This document shows, piece by piece, positions 27,855-36,753 of a DNA stretch of 64,000 nt (positions are counted from its first letter, which is position 1; the number at the start of each line of letters is the position of its first letter). The translations under genes and the position numbers were made by a program. The notes beneath the pieces were generated by a model that was not told the origin of the DNA, made no database searches, and saw nothing but the letters and a program-made list of their open reading frames with translations. The DNA comes from Aestuariivivens insulae. GTDB taxonomy: Bacteria > Bacteroidota > Bacteroidia > Flavobacteriales > Flavobacteriaceae. Where the stretch lies: assembly GCF_022662195.1 (NCBI RefSeq), contig NZ_JAKMCS010000009.1, positions 124,001 to 188,000 on the forward strand, read 5' to 3'.

Positions 27855-27881
27855 GATACAATTTTGTTATTAGTATATTTG
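27852..27881 (+). promoter_or_regulatory. promoter of fabG
   Basis: TTTG (27852-27855), an 18-nt spacer and TATATTTG (27874-27881) make a complete Bacteroidota promoter, 38 nt before the ATG at 27920. Confidence 0.65.
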
Positions 27882-27919
27882 AATTTCAACTTAAAAAACA
27901 AAACATAATTTAATTATAT

Positions 27920-28666
27920 ATGAAACTATTAGAAGGAAAAACAGCAATAGTTACAGGGGCGAGCAGAGGTATAGGAAAGGGAATCGCTCAGGTTTTTGCA
28001 GATCAAGGAGCTAATGTAGCTTTTACATATAGTTCATCTGTTGAAGCAGCGAAAGCTTTAGAAGATGAATTAAATGCCAAGGGTATAAAAGCTAAAGGTT
28101 ACCAAAGTAATGCCGCTAGCTTTGATGAAGCCCAAAAACTAGCCGAAGCTGTTGTAGCCGAATTTGGCAGTATCGATATTTTAGTGAATAACGCAGGAAT
28201 CACAAAAGACAACCTGCTAATGCGTATTAGTGAAGAAGATTTCGACAAGGTGATTGAAGTCAATTTAAAATCGGTTTTCAATATGACCAAAGCCGTTCAG
28301 CGCACCATGTTAAAACAACGCAAAGGCTCTATAATTAATATGAGTTCTGTAGTAGGTGTTAAAGGTAATGCGGGACAAACCAATTATGCAGCTTCAAAAG
28401 CAGGTATAATAGGATTTTCTAAATCTGTCGCTTTAGAATTAGGATCTAGAAATATTAGAAGCAATGTTGTAGCTCCTGGTTTTATTGAAACAGAAATGAC
28501 CGCAAAATTAGATGAAAATGTCGTGAAAGGGTGGCGCGATGCCATTCCGTTGAAACGTGGAGGAACACCGGAAGATATCGCTAATGTTTGTGTATTCTTG
28601 GCAAGTGACATGAGTGCTTATGTAACCGGACAAACACTTAACGTGGACGGTGGGATGCTGACATAA
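27920..28666 (+). CDS. fabG: 3-oxoacyl-[ACP] reductase
   Basis: This 248-aa short-chain dehydrogenase reduces 3-oxoacyl-ACP with NADPH in fatty acid elongation. It has the TGASRGIGKGIA cofactor motif near residues 12-23, NNAG, the catalytic Ser in MSSVVG, and YAASK with the Tyr-Lys pair. The C-terminal VTGQTLNVDGGM is typical of FabG. It has a strong promoter of its own and is followed 55 bp later by a VWA-like membrane protein. Confidence 0.93.
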   Translation: MKLLEGKTAIVTGASRGIGKGIAQVFADQGANVAFTYSSSVEAAKALEDELNAKGIKAKGYQSNAASFDEAQKLAEAVVAEFGSIDILVNNAGITKDNLLMRISEEDFDKVIEVNLKSVFNMTKAVQRTMLKQRKGSIINMSSVVGVKGNAGQTNYAASKAGIIGFSKSVALELGSRNIRSNVVAPGFIETEMTAKLDENVVKGWRDAIPLKRGGTPEDIANVCVFLASDMSAYVTGQTLNVDGGMLT

Positions 28667-28721
28667 ACTTTGGATTTGCGAAATACGATTTTAGAATAAA
28701 TAAATCGCTAATCGAAAATTT

Positions 28722-30755
28722 ATGAGCACAGAAACCGTATTATATATCATACTAGCTGGAATTATATCGCTTATATTGGCTGTGTTTCAGTATATTTCAA
28801 AAACAAAAAGCATGTCTAGACTAGGCATGCTTTTTGCGTTTTTGAGGTTTATTACACTATTTTCAGTGTTGCTGCTGCTCATTAATCCTAAATTTGATCA
28901 AGTAACTACGTTAACCGAAAAACCCAATTTAGTTGTAGCAGTTGATAATTCCAACTCCATTATCCAATTAAATCAAGAAGGTAAAGTTAGAAGTTTAGTA
29001 CAGACTATTACAAGTAATAAACGCTTAAATGATAAATTCAATATTGATTTTTACACCTTTGGTAAAGATTTTAAGCATACGGATTCTTTAACCTTTTTAG
29101 AAGAACAAACCAATATAGATGATGCTTATTCCCAACTATCTCAGATATACAAACAAGCAACAGCGCCTACTTTGCTTATTACAGATGGCAATCAGACCTA
29201 TGGTAGCGACTACGAGTTTTCATTTTCAAAATACAAACAGCCTATTTATCCCGTTATCTTGGGAGATACAATAACCTACACAGATTTAAAAATCCAACAG
29301 CTTAATACCAATAAGTACGCTTTTTTAAAAAACCAATTTCCTGTTGAAGCTATTTTGGTATATAGTGGCAACAAAAATATTACGACAAAGTTTGTTGTAA
29401 CAAGAGGGAACACAACGGTACATTCCCAAAATGTTAGTTTTTCAAAAGCAAACAATTCTAGCATTATAAATTTTACATTACCCGCTACAGCAGTTGGAAC
29501 TACCAGTTATAAGGCTACTTTGGTTCCTATAGGGAATGAAAAAAACACAATAAACAATACTAAGCATTTTGCTGTTGAAGTCATCGATCAAAAAACAAAA
29601 GTAGCCATAGTGAGCTCTTTTTTACATCCAGATTTAGGCGCTCTCAAAAAAAGCATTGAAAGTAATGAACAACGGTCTGTAGCATTTTTTAATCCAAAGG
29701 AATTTAATGGTCAAGAAAATGATTTTCAACTAGTTGTGATGTATCAACCAAACTACCTGTTTAAAGATTTGTTTGAAGCGTTAGATAAAACTAAGAGTAA
29801 CAAATGGGTGATAGTAGGCCCTAAAACCAATTTGAATTTTTTAAATGAAGTATCCAAAAACTATCAACACGAAATCTCTGGGCAACTAGAAGACTACCAA
29901 GCCAAATTGAACAATAACTATTCGCCCTTTCTTATCGATGATATCGATTTTGAATCGTTCCCACCCTTAAAATCCAATTATGGTTCCGTAGCGTTTAAAG
30001 TGCCTTTCGAAACCATGCTTACCAAAACCATAAATGGCATTGCTACCATAGAACCGCTTTTGGCTACTTTTGAAACCAATGGCAGGAGGGAAGGCGTTCT
30101 GTTGGGAGAAAATATTTGGCAATGGCGGGCGCAGAGTTTTATGAATTCAAAATCGTTTAATCCCTTTGATGATTTTATAGGTAAAATGGTGCAATATTTG
30201 GCATCCAATAAGCAACGAAGCAGACTAAATCTTGAATACGAAACCTTTTATAACGGCAACACCAATGTTATAATAAGCGCTCAGTTTTTCGATAAAAACT
30301 ATCAGTTTAATGCTAGGGAATCGCTTACCATTACTGTAAAAAACGAGATTTCTGGAGATACAAAAGTATTTCCGTTTGTACTTAAAAAAAATGATTACGA
30401 AGTTGATTTAAGTAGCTTGCCGCCATCAGACTATAGCTTTAAAGTTAGCACGACAAACGAAAACAACTCCAAATCGGGGAGCTTTAAAATATTGGAATAC
30501 AATGTAGAACAACAATTTTTAAATGCTAATGTAACAAAGTTAGAACGCCTAGCTACTAATAGTGAAGGAAAGCCTTATTTTATTGATAAAACAGATGGTT
30601 TGATAAGTGATTTGATAAACGACAATCGTTACCAATCTATTCAAAAAAGCCATAAAAATAGCTTACCTTTGATAGATTGGAAATACCTGCTTATCATTAT
30701 AGCCTTGAGCTTATCTGCCGAGTGGTTTTTAAGAAAATATAACGGATTAATTTAA
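28722..30755 (+). CDS. membrane protein with VWA-like domain
   Basis: This 677-aa protein has two N-terminal transmembrane segments (about residues 5-24 and 36-57). A von Willebrand A-like region follows with a MIDAS-type DNSNS near residue 75 and TDGNQ near 155. A large periplasmic part follows, and there is a final transmembrane helix near 650-670. It resembles Bat-like or amidotransferase-like VWA membrane proteins found in Bacteroidota. Role unknown, perhaps in envelope assembly. The prohibitin-family gene follows after 10 nt and is probably cotranscribed. Confidence 0.8.
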   Translation: MSTETVLYIILAGIISLILAVFQYISKTKSMSRLGMLFAFLRFITLFSVLLLLINPKFDQVTTLTEKPNLVVAVDNSNSIIQLNQEGKVRSLVQTITSNKRLNDKFNIDFYTFGKDFKHTDSLTFLEEQTNIDDAYSQLSQIYKQATAPTLLITDGNQTYGSDYEFSFSKYKQPIYPVILGDTITYTDLKIQQLNTNKYAFLKNQFPVEAILVYSGNKNITTKFVVTRGNTTVHSQNVSFSKANNSSIINFTLPATAVGTTSYKATLVPIGNEKNTINNTKHFAVEVIDQKTKVAIVSSFLHPDLGALKKSIESNEQRSVAFFNPKEFNGQENDFQLVVMYQPNYLFKDLFEALDKTKSNKWVIVGPKTNLNFLNEVSKNYQHEISGQLEDYQAKLNNNYSPFLIDDIDFESFPPLKSNYGSVAFKVPFETMLTKTINGIATIEPLLATFETNGRREGVLLGENIWQWRAQSFMNSKSFNPFDDFIGKMVQYLASNKQRSRLNLEYETFYNGNTNVIISAQFFDKNYQFNARESLTITVKNEISGDTKVFPFVLKKNDYEVDLSSLPPSDYSFKVSTTNENNSKSGSFKILEYNVEQQFLNANVTKLERLATNSEGKPYFIDKTDGLISDLINDNRYQSIQKSHKNSLPLIDWKYLLIIIALSLSAEWFLRKYNGLI

Positions 30756-30765
30756 ACTAAACATA

Positions 30766-31581
30766 ATGGAAAAATTACCAAAAATTGCATTGCCTTTTAT
30801 AATTGGGGCTATCATTTTAATTATAGTATTGGCTAAATCTGCAGTAACCATAGGGTCTGGAGAAGCGGGAGTACTTTATAAAACTTTTGGAGGAGGCGTT
30901 GTAACAGACGGGGAGCCTTTGGGTGAAGGTTTTCATGTTATAGCACCTTGGAACAAGGTCTTTATCTATGAAGTTCGCCAACAAGAGCTTTTTGAAAAAA
31001 TGAAAGTATTATCTTCAAACGGACTTGAAATTCAAATTGATGCCTCGGCATGGTACGAACCTGTATATTCCGATTTGGGGAATTTGCACCAGTCTTTAGG
31101 AGAGAACTATTTACAACGAGTAATACAGCCTGCCATACGTAGTGCCGCAAGAAGTGTGGTGGGACGTTACACTCCAGAACAGTTGTATTCCAGTAAACGT
31201 GATGCTATACAAGATGAAATTTTTGTCGAAACCAAAAAGATTTTAGAAAAACAATATGTGCAACTAAATGAAGTTTTGGTTCGCGATGTCACCTTGCCAT
31301 CAACAATCAAAGAAGCTATTGAGCGTAAATTAAAACAGGAACAGGAGTCTTTAGAATATGAGTTTAGATTAGTTACTGCATCTAAAGAAGCTGAAAAAGT
31401 TATTATTGAGGCTCAGGGTAAAGCCGATGCAAACCGTATTTTAAGTGCCTCTTTAACCGATAAGATATTACAGGATAAAGGTATTGAAGCTACTATAAAA
31501 CTGTCTGAATCCCCAAATAGCAAAGTAATAGTAATTGGCTCTGGCGATAGCGGCTTACCAATTATTTTGGGAAATCAATAA
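30766..31581 (+). CDS. prohibitin-family (SPFH/Band 7) membrane protein
   Basis: This 271-aa protein has an N-terminal membrane helix (about residues 7-27) and an SPFH/Band 7 domain (about 28-200, SGEAGVLYKTFGGGV). A charged helical segment follows (EAIERKLKQEQESLEYE…EAEKVIIEAQG). SPFH proteins form large rings at the inner membrane and often hold proteases such as FtsH. No ftsH gene is adjacent. It follows the VWA-like gene by 10 nt. Confidence 0.9.
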   Translation: MEKLPKIALPFIIGAIILIIVLAKSAVTIGSGEAGVLYKTFGGGVVTDGEPLGEGFHVIAPWNKVFIYEVRQQELFEKMKVLSSNGLEIQIDASAWYEPVYSDLGNLHQSLGENYLQRVIQPAIRSAARSVVGRYTPEQLYSSKRDAIQDEIFVETKKILEKQYVQLNEVLVRDVTLPSTIKEAIERKLKQEQESLEYEFRLVTASKEAEKVIIEAQGKADANRILSASLTDKILQDKGIEATIKLSESPNSKVIVIGSGDSGLPIILGNQ

Positions 31582-31625
31582 AATAAACAAGGTTGAAACC
31601 ATAGAATAAATTCTAAATAAAATCT

Positions 31626-32432
31626 ATGATTTGCCAACCTTTTTCCTTACTCGATAAAAACTGGCAAAAACTTTTTCTTATAAGTTTTTGCTTTGTTTTT
31701 AGTGTAGTCTTCCTAAATGTCTTTGTGCCATTTAATATTAATTTATGGGAAAACGATGAAGGTATAATTCAATTTATACGACTGTCCAAGTTTTCAGCCA
31801 TAGGTATTTCCGCTTTAGCTTTTTCACAATTTGTACTACGCACTCTGTTTAAGGTTGCCTCGTTTAAGCTTGTTGGGTTTATAGCTTGGGTACTCTTGGA
31901 AATAACCTTAATGGCCTTGTTGTTATCACTCATTTATCAAAACGACGGGGATGTCTTTTGGCCACTTTTTATAGAATGCTTAACCTATGCGTCATTAGTC
32001 ATTATAATTCCCTATGCAATGGCATTACTAATAATTTATGTTATTCAGTCAAGACAAAAACGGAATACAAAAATGGCTTTGCTTAGTGAAACGGATTTAA
32101 TAGGGATACCAGACGAAAATAACGTGATTAAGCTGTCCATTCCTTTGGGTAGCTTGTTATACTTTGAGTCGGCAGACAATTATGTAGTTGTGCAATATGT
32201 TGACGACACAAAAATAAAAAAGAAACTCATTCGAAATACACTTAAAAACTTAGAACGTTCATTAAATGATGCTGTTGTTAAAAGATGCCATAGATCTTAT
32301 ATTGTTAATCTAAAAAGTATAAAACTCATAGAAAAAGTTTCAGGAAAGTTTTTCATACATATAAAAAATAGTGAAGTGCTTATCCCTATATCTGCTAATT
32401 ATATCCCACAATTCAAAGCCCATATTGCTTAG
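31626..32432 (+). CDS. membrane-bound LytTR transcriptional regulator
   Basis: This 268-aa protein has four N-terminal transmembrane helices (about residues 16-36, 55-75, 78-102, 113-139). A C-terminal LytTR DNA-binding domain follows (about 165-268, LYFESADNYVVVQYV…KRCHRSYIVNL). It has no receiver domain, so it may sense a membrane signal directly. The downstream secreted-protein gene at 32550 has its own promoter and is a possible target. Confidence 0.88.
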   Translation: MICQPFSLLDKNWQKLFLISFCFVFSVVFLNVFVPFNINLWENDEGIIQFIRLSKFSAIGISALAFSQFVLRTLFKVASFKLVGFIAWVLLEITLMALLLSLIYQNDGDVFWPLFIECLTYASLVIIIPYAMALLIIYVIQSRQKRNTKMALLSETDLIGIPDENNVIKLSIPLGSLLYFESADNYVVVQYVDDTKIKKKLIRNTLKNLERSLNDAVVKRCHRSYIVNLKSIKLIEKVSGKFFIHIKNSEVLIPISANYIPQFKAHIA

Positions 32433-32497
32433 GAGCTTTATTTACCCCATAATACCCATTTTCATCCCTATTTTTTCATGTTAAGGCTTTGCTTACA

Positions 32498-32505
32498 TAA
32501 TTTTG
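32498..32505 (+). promoter_or_regulatory. -7 promoter box of the small secreted protein
   Basis: TAATTTTG matches TAnnTTTG, 44 nt before the ATG at 32550. Confidence 0.5.
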
Positions 32506-32549
32506 ATTGAATAAAAAGTTAAATGTAAAACCTTAATGAAATTTTAATT

Positions 32550-32918
32550 ATGAAAAAAAATCTTGTAGTATTAGCAGTAATAGCCTTTGCATTTTGTTTT
32601 AATATGGATGCCCAGGAATCAATAAAAACCTTTACAGGTAAATGGGCATATTCATGTAACGATGCGCCTTACGAATATCAAACAGGAACAATAATAATCG
32701 AACACAAAGAGAACAAAAGTTCTGCAAGGGTTGTGTACAACGACGGAAGCAAAGTGGAAGCGCATTCACTAAAAGCAAAAGAAGGGATTTTAAGTTTTAG
32801 TGTGGTTGTGGAAAACGAATCTATTAACATACAGCTTAAAAAAGAAGGAGATAAACTAAAAGGCAAAGCTATTAATTACTATGGAGAGGAATTAATGCTT
32901 ACAGCTGTAAAAAAATAG
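32550..32918 (+). CDS. small secreted beta-rich protein
   Basis: This 122-aa protein has a signal peptide (MKKNLVVLAVIAFAFCFNMDAQ, likely cut after DAQ), then alternating beta strands (GTIIIEHKENKSSARVVYND, …ESINIQLKKEGDKLKGKA). The pattern suggests a small lipocalin-like or other barrel. It contains one cysteine in the mature part. It lies about 115 bp downstream of the LytTR regulator with its own promoter. I do not recognise the family. Confidence 0.75.
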   Translation: MKKNLVVLAVIAFAFCFNMDAQESIKTFTGKWAYSCNDAPYEYQTGTIIIEHKENKSSARVVYNDGSKVEAHSLKAKEGILSFSVVVENESINIQLKKEGDKLKGKAINYYGEELMLTAVKK

Positions 32919-33091
32919 TGAGCTCAAGATTGTTCTATTGGCTTTTAATAAATAACAAGCTTTTAAGGCAACAATGTATTACTACATTATTTAAATATTT
33001 TTAGTTTCTAGGTTTATTTAATAGCTAAGCATTAAAAAAACCAGTCTTTAAATGAATATATTTGAAATAACATAAAAATGTATCGATAATA

Positions 33092-33124
33092 TTTGGAATT
33101 GTCTGTTTTAATTACTGATATTTG
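33092..33124 (+). promoter_or_regulatory. putative promoter of the his operon
   Basis: TTTG (33092-33095), a 21-nt spacer and GATATTTG (33117-33124, one mismatch to TAnnTTTG) lie just before the His leader peptide at 33143. Confidence 0.4.
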
Positions 33125-33142
33125 TACAAATAATAACAAGAC

Positions 33143-33196
33143 ATGAACTTTATTCATACACATCATCATTTTCAAACTTACGCTCAAGCGAAGTGA
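33143..33196 (+). CDS. hisL: His leader peptide of the his attenuator
   Basis: A 17-codon ORF encodes MNFIHTHHHFQTYAQAK, with four His codons (positions 5, 7, 8, 9; all CAT). It ends TGA at 33194-33196, 32 nt before a strong hairpin with a T run, and hisG follows. This is the standard layout of transcription attenuation by ribosome stalling at His codons. It is too short for ordinary gene finders. Confidence 0.85.
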   Translation: MNFIHTHHHFQTYAQAK

Positions 33197-33260
33197 GGAT
33201 GTATTGAATAAAATCAAGATATTTCTAAACCCGTTTGAGACAATCAAACGGGTTTTTTAA
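33183..33260 (+). promoter_or_regulatory. his operon attenuator (terminator and antiterminator)
   Basis: The terminator is a perfect 11-bp stem, AACCCGTTTGA (33228-33238) and TCAAACGGGTT (33244-33254), with a 5-nt loop, followed by a T run. CTCAAGCG (33183-33190), at the end of the leader ORF, can pair instead with CGTTTGAG (33232-33239) and disrupt it. A ribosome stalled at the His codons leaves this segment free, while one at the stop codon covers it. Confidence 0.8.
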
Positions 33261-33304
33261 TTTAAAATCTAAAAAGATTGTTTCAAACTCATAACAAAGC
33301 AAAA

Positions 33305-34162
33305 ATGAGTAAATTAAGAATTGCAGTTCAAAAATCGGGACGTCTAAACGAAGACTCCATGAAAATTTTAAAGGATATTGGCATATCCATAGACAATGGT
33401 AAAGATCAATTAAAGGCTTCTTCCAGAAATTTTCCGGTTGAAGTATTTTATTTAAGAAATGGCGACATTCCTCAATACTTAAAAGATGGCGTAGTAGATG
33501 CTGCCATCATAGGAGAAAACGTTTTAATTGAAAAAGGTGAAGGTATTGAAGTTACTGAAAACCTAGGTTTTTCCAAATGCCGAGTATGTATAGCTGTTCC
33601 AAAATCTGTTAACTATTCAAGTATAAAGGATTTGGAAGGTAAACGCATAGCAACCTCTTACCCTAATACGGTTCAAAGCTTTTTAGACAAACAGGGCGTT
33701 AATGCCAATCTTCATATTATTAATGGTTCGGTTGAAATTGCTCCAAATATTGGTTTGGCCGATGCCATTTGCGATATCGTTTCAAGTGGAAGTACCCTAT
33801 TTAAGAATAACCTTAAAGAGGTAGAAACCATTTTAACATCGGAGGCTGTTCTAGCAGTTTCACCCGTGTTAAGTGAAGATAAATTAGCTATCTTAAAAAC
33901 CATTCAATTTAGAATACAATCGGTATTAAAAGGTAGAAATTCACGCTATATCCTTTTAAATGCACCTAACGACAAATTGCAGGAAATCATTAATGTGCTT
34001 CCAGGCATGAAAAGCCCAACGGTATTGCCGTTAGCCGAGGAAGGGTGGAGTTCGGTGCATTCCGTAATCAGTAAAAATGAATTCTGGAATGTTATAGACG
34101 ACCTTAAAGCCAAAGGCGCACAAGGTATTTTAGTTTGTCCAATTGAGAAAATGGTACTGTAA
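33305..34162 (+). CDS. hisG: ATP phosphoribosyltransferase
   Basis: This 285-aa long-form HisG makes phosphoribosyl-ATP, the first committed step of histidine synthesis. It starts MSKLRIAVQKSGRL, and the catalytic part includes the PRPP-binding segment near DAICDIVSSGSTL. The C-terminal 80 residues form the regulatory domain that binds histidine (KGAQGILVCPIEKMVL). The frame is open to 33278, but MSKLRIAVQ is the usual start. The leader peptide and attenuator lie just upstream. Confidence 0.95.
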   Translation: MSKLRIAVQKSGRLNEDSMKILKDIGISIDNGKDQLKASSRNFPVEVFYLRNGDIPQYLKDGVVDAAIIGENVLIEKGEGIEVTENLGFSKCRVCIAVPKSVNYSSIKDLEGKRIATSYPNTVQSFLDKQGVNANLHIINGSVEIAPNIGLADAICDIVSSGSTLFKNNLKEVETILTSEAVLAVSPVLSEDKLAILKTIQFRIQSVLKGRNSRYILLNAPNDKLQEIINVLPGMKSPTVLPLAEEGWSSVHSVISKNEFWNVIDDLKAKGAQGILVCPIEKMVL

Positions 34163-34190
34163 TGTCATTCAGAGCAAAGCGAAGAATCCC
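34163..34190. repeat. decayed palindromic repeat between hisG and hisD
   Basis: GTCATTCAGAGCAAAGCGAAGAATCC resembles the short intergenic repeats elsewhere in this window. Only one arm is left. Confidence 0.5.
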
Positions 34191-34208
34191 ATTAAAAGAA
34201 AGCGTAAA

Positions 34209-35495
34209 ATGCAAATCATAGAAAAACCAAATAAAGCAGATTGGCCAGAAGTCCTAAAGCGCCCCACACAAACGGTTAACGATATTGAAGGTGTTGTGAA
34301 CGAAGTGTTTAATGAGGTGAGACAAAGTGGAGATAAAGCCATTAAACAATATACCCAACGCTTCGATGGGGTTGGTTTAGAGAGCAACTTAGTAACTCCA
34401 GATGAAATAGAATCTGCTATTGATTCTGTATCCCAGCCTCTTAAGCAAGCCATTAAAAAGGCTAAACAAAATATTGAAACGTTTCATGCAGCACAAAAAA
34501 CCACTCGAGTCGCAATAGAAACCACAAAAGGGGTACAGTGTTGGCAGGAAAAACGACCTATAGAAAGGGTTGGATTATATATCCCAGGAGGAACAGCGCC
34601 ACTGTTTTCAACAGTTTTAATGCTAGCTGTCCCTGCTAAAATTGCAGGTTGTAAAGAAATAGTATTATGTTCCCCGCCCAATAAGTCTGGTGAATTGGCT
34701 CCAGAGATTTTATACGCCGCTGCACTGTGTGGCGTTACTAAAATATTTAAAGTAGGGGGGATTCAAGCGATCGCAGCATTAACTTTTGGTACGGAGACCA
34801 TTCCTCAGGTCTATAAGATTTTTGGTCCTGGAAACCAGTTCGTTACCGTGGCAAAACAATTGGCTACCCAATATGGTGTGGCTATAGATATGCCGGCGGG
34901 TCCAAGCGAACTGCTTGTGGTTGCAGATGATTCTGCCAACGCATCGTTCATTGCATCCGATCTCTTAAGTCAGGCAGAGCACGGTGCCGACAGTCAGGTG
35001 ATTTTGGTATCTACTTCAAAAGATATAATTTCAAAAGTTTCCAATGAAGTAGAAGCACAGTTAAGCGTTTTGCCAAGACGGGAAATAGCAGAAAAAGCCA
35101 TAGCAAATTCAAAACTAATTCATGTTGAAAATGATAAAGAGGCTTTGGAACTGATAAATACCTACGGACCTGAACACTTCATTATTTGTGTAGAAAAGGA
35201 AGATTTTTATGTGGATGGCATCACTAATGCAGGATCGGTTTTTATAGGTAATTATACGCCTGAAAGTGCTGGCGATTATGCTTCTGGCACCAACCACACT
35301 TTACCGACCAATGGGTTTAGCAAAGCTTATTCAGGAGTAAATTTAGATAGTTTCTTAAAGAGTATGACCTTTCAGAAAATAACTAAGGAAGGCATCTTAA
35401 ATATAGGCAATACCATAGAATTAATGGCAGAAGCAGAAGGGTTGCAGGCCCATAAAAATGCCGTAACCATTCGATTAAAAGATTTAGAAAAATAA
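34209..35495 (+). CDS. hisD: histidinol dehydrogenase
   Basis: This 428-aa zinc enzyme oxidises histidinol to histidine in two NAD-dependent steps. Family motifs are PGGTAPLFSTVLMLAVPA, SQAEHGADSQ (catalytic/metal region) and ASGTNHTLPTNG, with the C-terminal HKNAVTIR. The frame is open upstream to 34143 and would overlap hisG, but that stretch includes repeat sequence, so I start at MQIIEKPNK. Confidence 0.95.
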   Translation: MQIIEKPNKADWPEVLKRPTQTVNDIEGVVNEVFNEVRQSGDKAIKQYTQRFDGVGLESNLVTPDEIESAIDSVSQPLKQAIKKAKQNIETFHAAQKTTRVAIETTKGVQCWQEKRPIERVGLYIPGGTAPLFSTVLMLAVPAKIAGCKEIVLCSPPNKSGELAPEILYAAALCGVTKIFKVGGIQAIAALTFGTETIPQVYKIFGPGNQFVTVAKQLATQYGVAIDMPAGPSELLVVADDSANASFIASDLLSQAEHGADSQVILVSTSKDIISKVSNEVEAQLSVLPRREIAEKAIANSKLIHVENDKEALELINTYGPEHFIICVEKEDFYVDGITNAGSVFIGNYTPESAGDYASGTNHTLPTNGFSKAYSGVNLDSFLKSMTFQKITKEGILNIGNTIELMAEAEGLQAHKNAVTIRLKDLEK

Positions 35496-35504
35496 TTTCC
35501 ATCA

Positions 35505-35535
35505 TGTTCTGTTACGTTGAGCGGAGTCGAAACGT
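35505..35535. repeat. decayed palindromic repeat between hisD and hisC
   Basis: ACGTTGAGCGGAGTCGAAACGT: short inverted ends (ACGTT/AACGT) around a GAGCGGAGTCGA core. Similar cores appear in other gaps. Confidence 0.45.
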
Positions 35536-35589
35536 TATTATAACATGTTTATAATCAATACACTAAATAAATTAAGTGTAGTATAAAAA

Positions 35590-36627
35590 ATGAATATTAA
35601 AAACCTAATAAGACCCAATATAAAAACGCTCAAGCCTTATTCATCGGCTAGAGATGAATTTCAAGGCAATAGTGATGCCATGGTGTTTTTGGATGCCAAT
35701 GAAAATCCGTTTGAAAATGGTGTAAATCGTTACCCAGACCCCTTGCAAAAAAGTGTGAAATCACTTTTATCGGAAGCCAAAGGGGTGTCCCAAAACAATA
35801 TCCTTTTAGGTAATGGTAGCGATGAAGTACTGGATTTGATCTTTAGGGTCTTTTGTGAACCTAACCAGGATAATATCATTACCTTACCGCCAACGTATGG
35901 TATGTATAGTGTATTAGCAAACATCAACGCTATAGCGATTAAGGAAGTCCAATTAACAGACGATTTCCAACCGCAAGCCGATAAAATTTTGGATAGCGCA
36001 GATGCCAACAGTAAAATATTGTTTTTATGTTCGCCTAACAACCCAACGGGGAATAGTTTTTCTTCAGAATCTATTGAAAAGCTAATAAAAGGATTTCAAG
36101 GTATAGTGGTTATAGATGAAGCCTATATAGACTTTGCAGAACAGCCTAGCTGGCTTACCAAATTAAGTGAATACCCTAACCTTATTGTTACTCAAACGCT
36201 TTCCAAAGCTTACGGGATGGCAGGCATTCGTTTGGGGATTTGTTATGCCTCAACCGAGATTATTTCGGTTTTAAATGCTATTAAGCCACCTTATAATGTT
36301 AATGAATTGACTCAGCAAAAAGCTATCAACCAGTTGCAAAATAAGGACTTAATACAACAGCAAATCGAATCTATTTTAGAAGAACGCAAGCTTTTGGTGT
36401 CCGAGTTAAATAAAATATCCTTTGTGTCTAAAATATTTCCTTCTGATGCTAATTTTGTATTAGCAAAAGTAGACGACGCCACAAAGCGATACAATCAATT
36501 AATAGAACAAGGCATTGTAGTTAGAAACAGGACCACGCAACCTGGGTGCGACAATTGTTTAAGGTTTACGGTCGGTACCCCAGAGGAAAACAAAATATTA
36601 ATAAAAACCTTAAAAGAAATAAGTTAA
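35590..36627 (+). CDS. hisC: histidinol-phosphate aminotransferase
   Basis: This 345-aa PLP-dependent aminotransferase of fold type I converts imidazole acetol phosphate and glutamate to histidinol phosphate. Motifs are LDANENPF near the start, LGNGSDEVLDLIFRVF, CSPNNPTGN and the Schiff-base lysine in TLSKAYGMAGIRLG. The length matches HisC. It sits between hisD and hisB. Confidence 0.94.
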   Translation: MNIKNLIRPNIKTLKPYSSARDEFQGNSDAMVFLDANENPFENGVNRYPDPLQKSVKSLLSEAKGVSQNNILLGNGSDEVLDLIFRVFCEPNQDNIITLPPTYGMYSVLANINAIAIKEVQLTDDFQPQADKILDSADANSKILFLCSPNNPTGNSFSSESIEKLIKGFQGIVVIDEAYIDFAEQPSWLTKLSEYPNLIVTQTLSKAYGMAGIRLGICYASTEIISVLNAIKPPYNVNELTQQKAINQLQNKDLIQQQIESILEERKLLVSELNKISFVSKIFPSDANFVLAKVDDATKRYNQLIEQGIVVRNRTTQPGCDNCLRFTVGTPEENKILIKTLKEIS

Positions 36628-36753
36628 TTTGTATTCCACTTGGCACTGAGGCTCTCGAGGTGTTCATGAGGAATCCATAATAAAGTAATAATTAAAAGAG
36701 ATTTCTACTGTAGATTATCTTGAGTGTTAGTCGAAAGGTAGAATTGAAAAAAC
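36628..36753. repeat. repeat-containing gap between hisC and hisB
   Basis: The 126-bp spacer includes CACTGAGGCTCTCGAGGTG and a TTCTAC…GTAGAA inverted repeat (about 36702-36742). Both resemble decayed intergenic palindromes. No ORF is seen. Confidence 0.4.
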
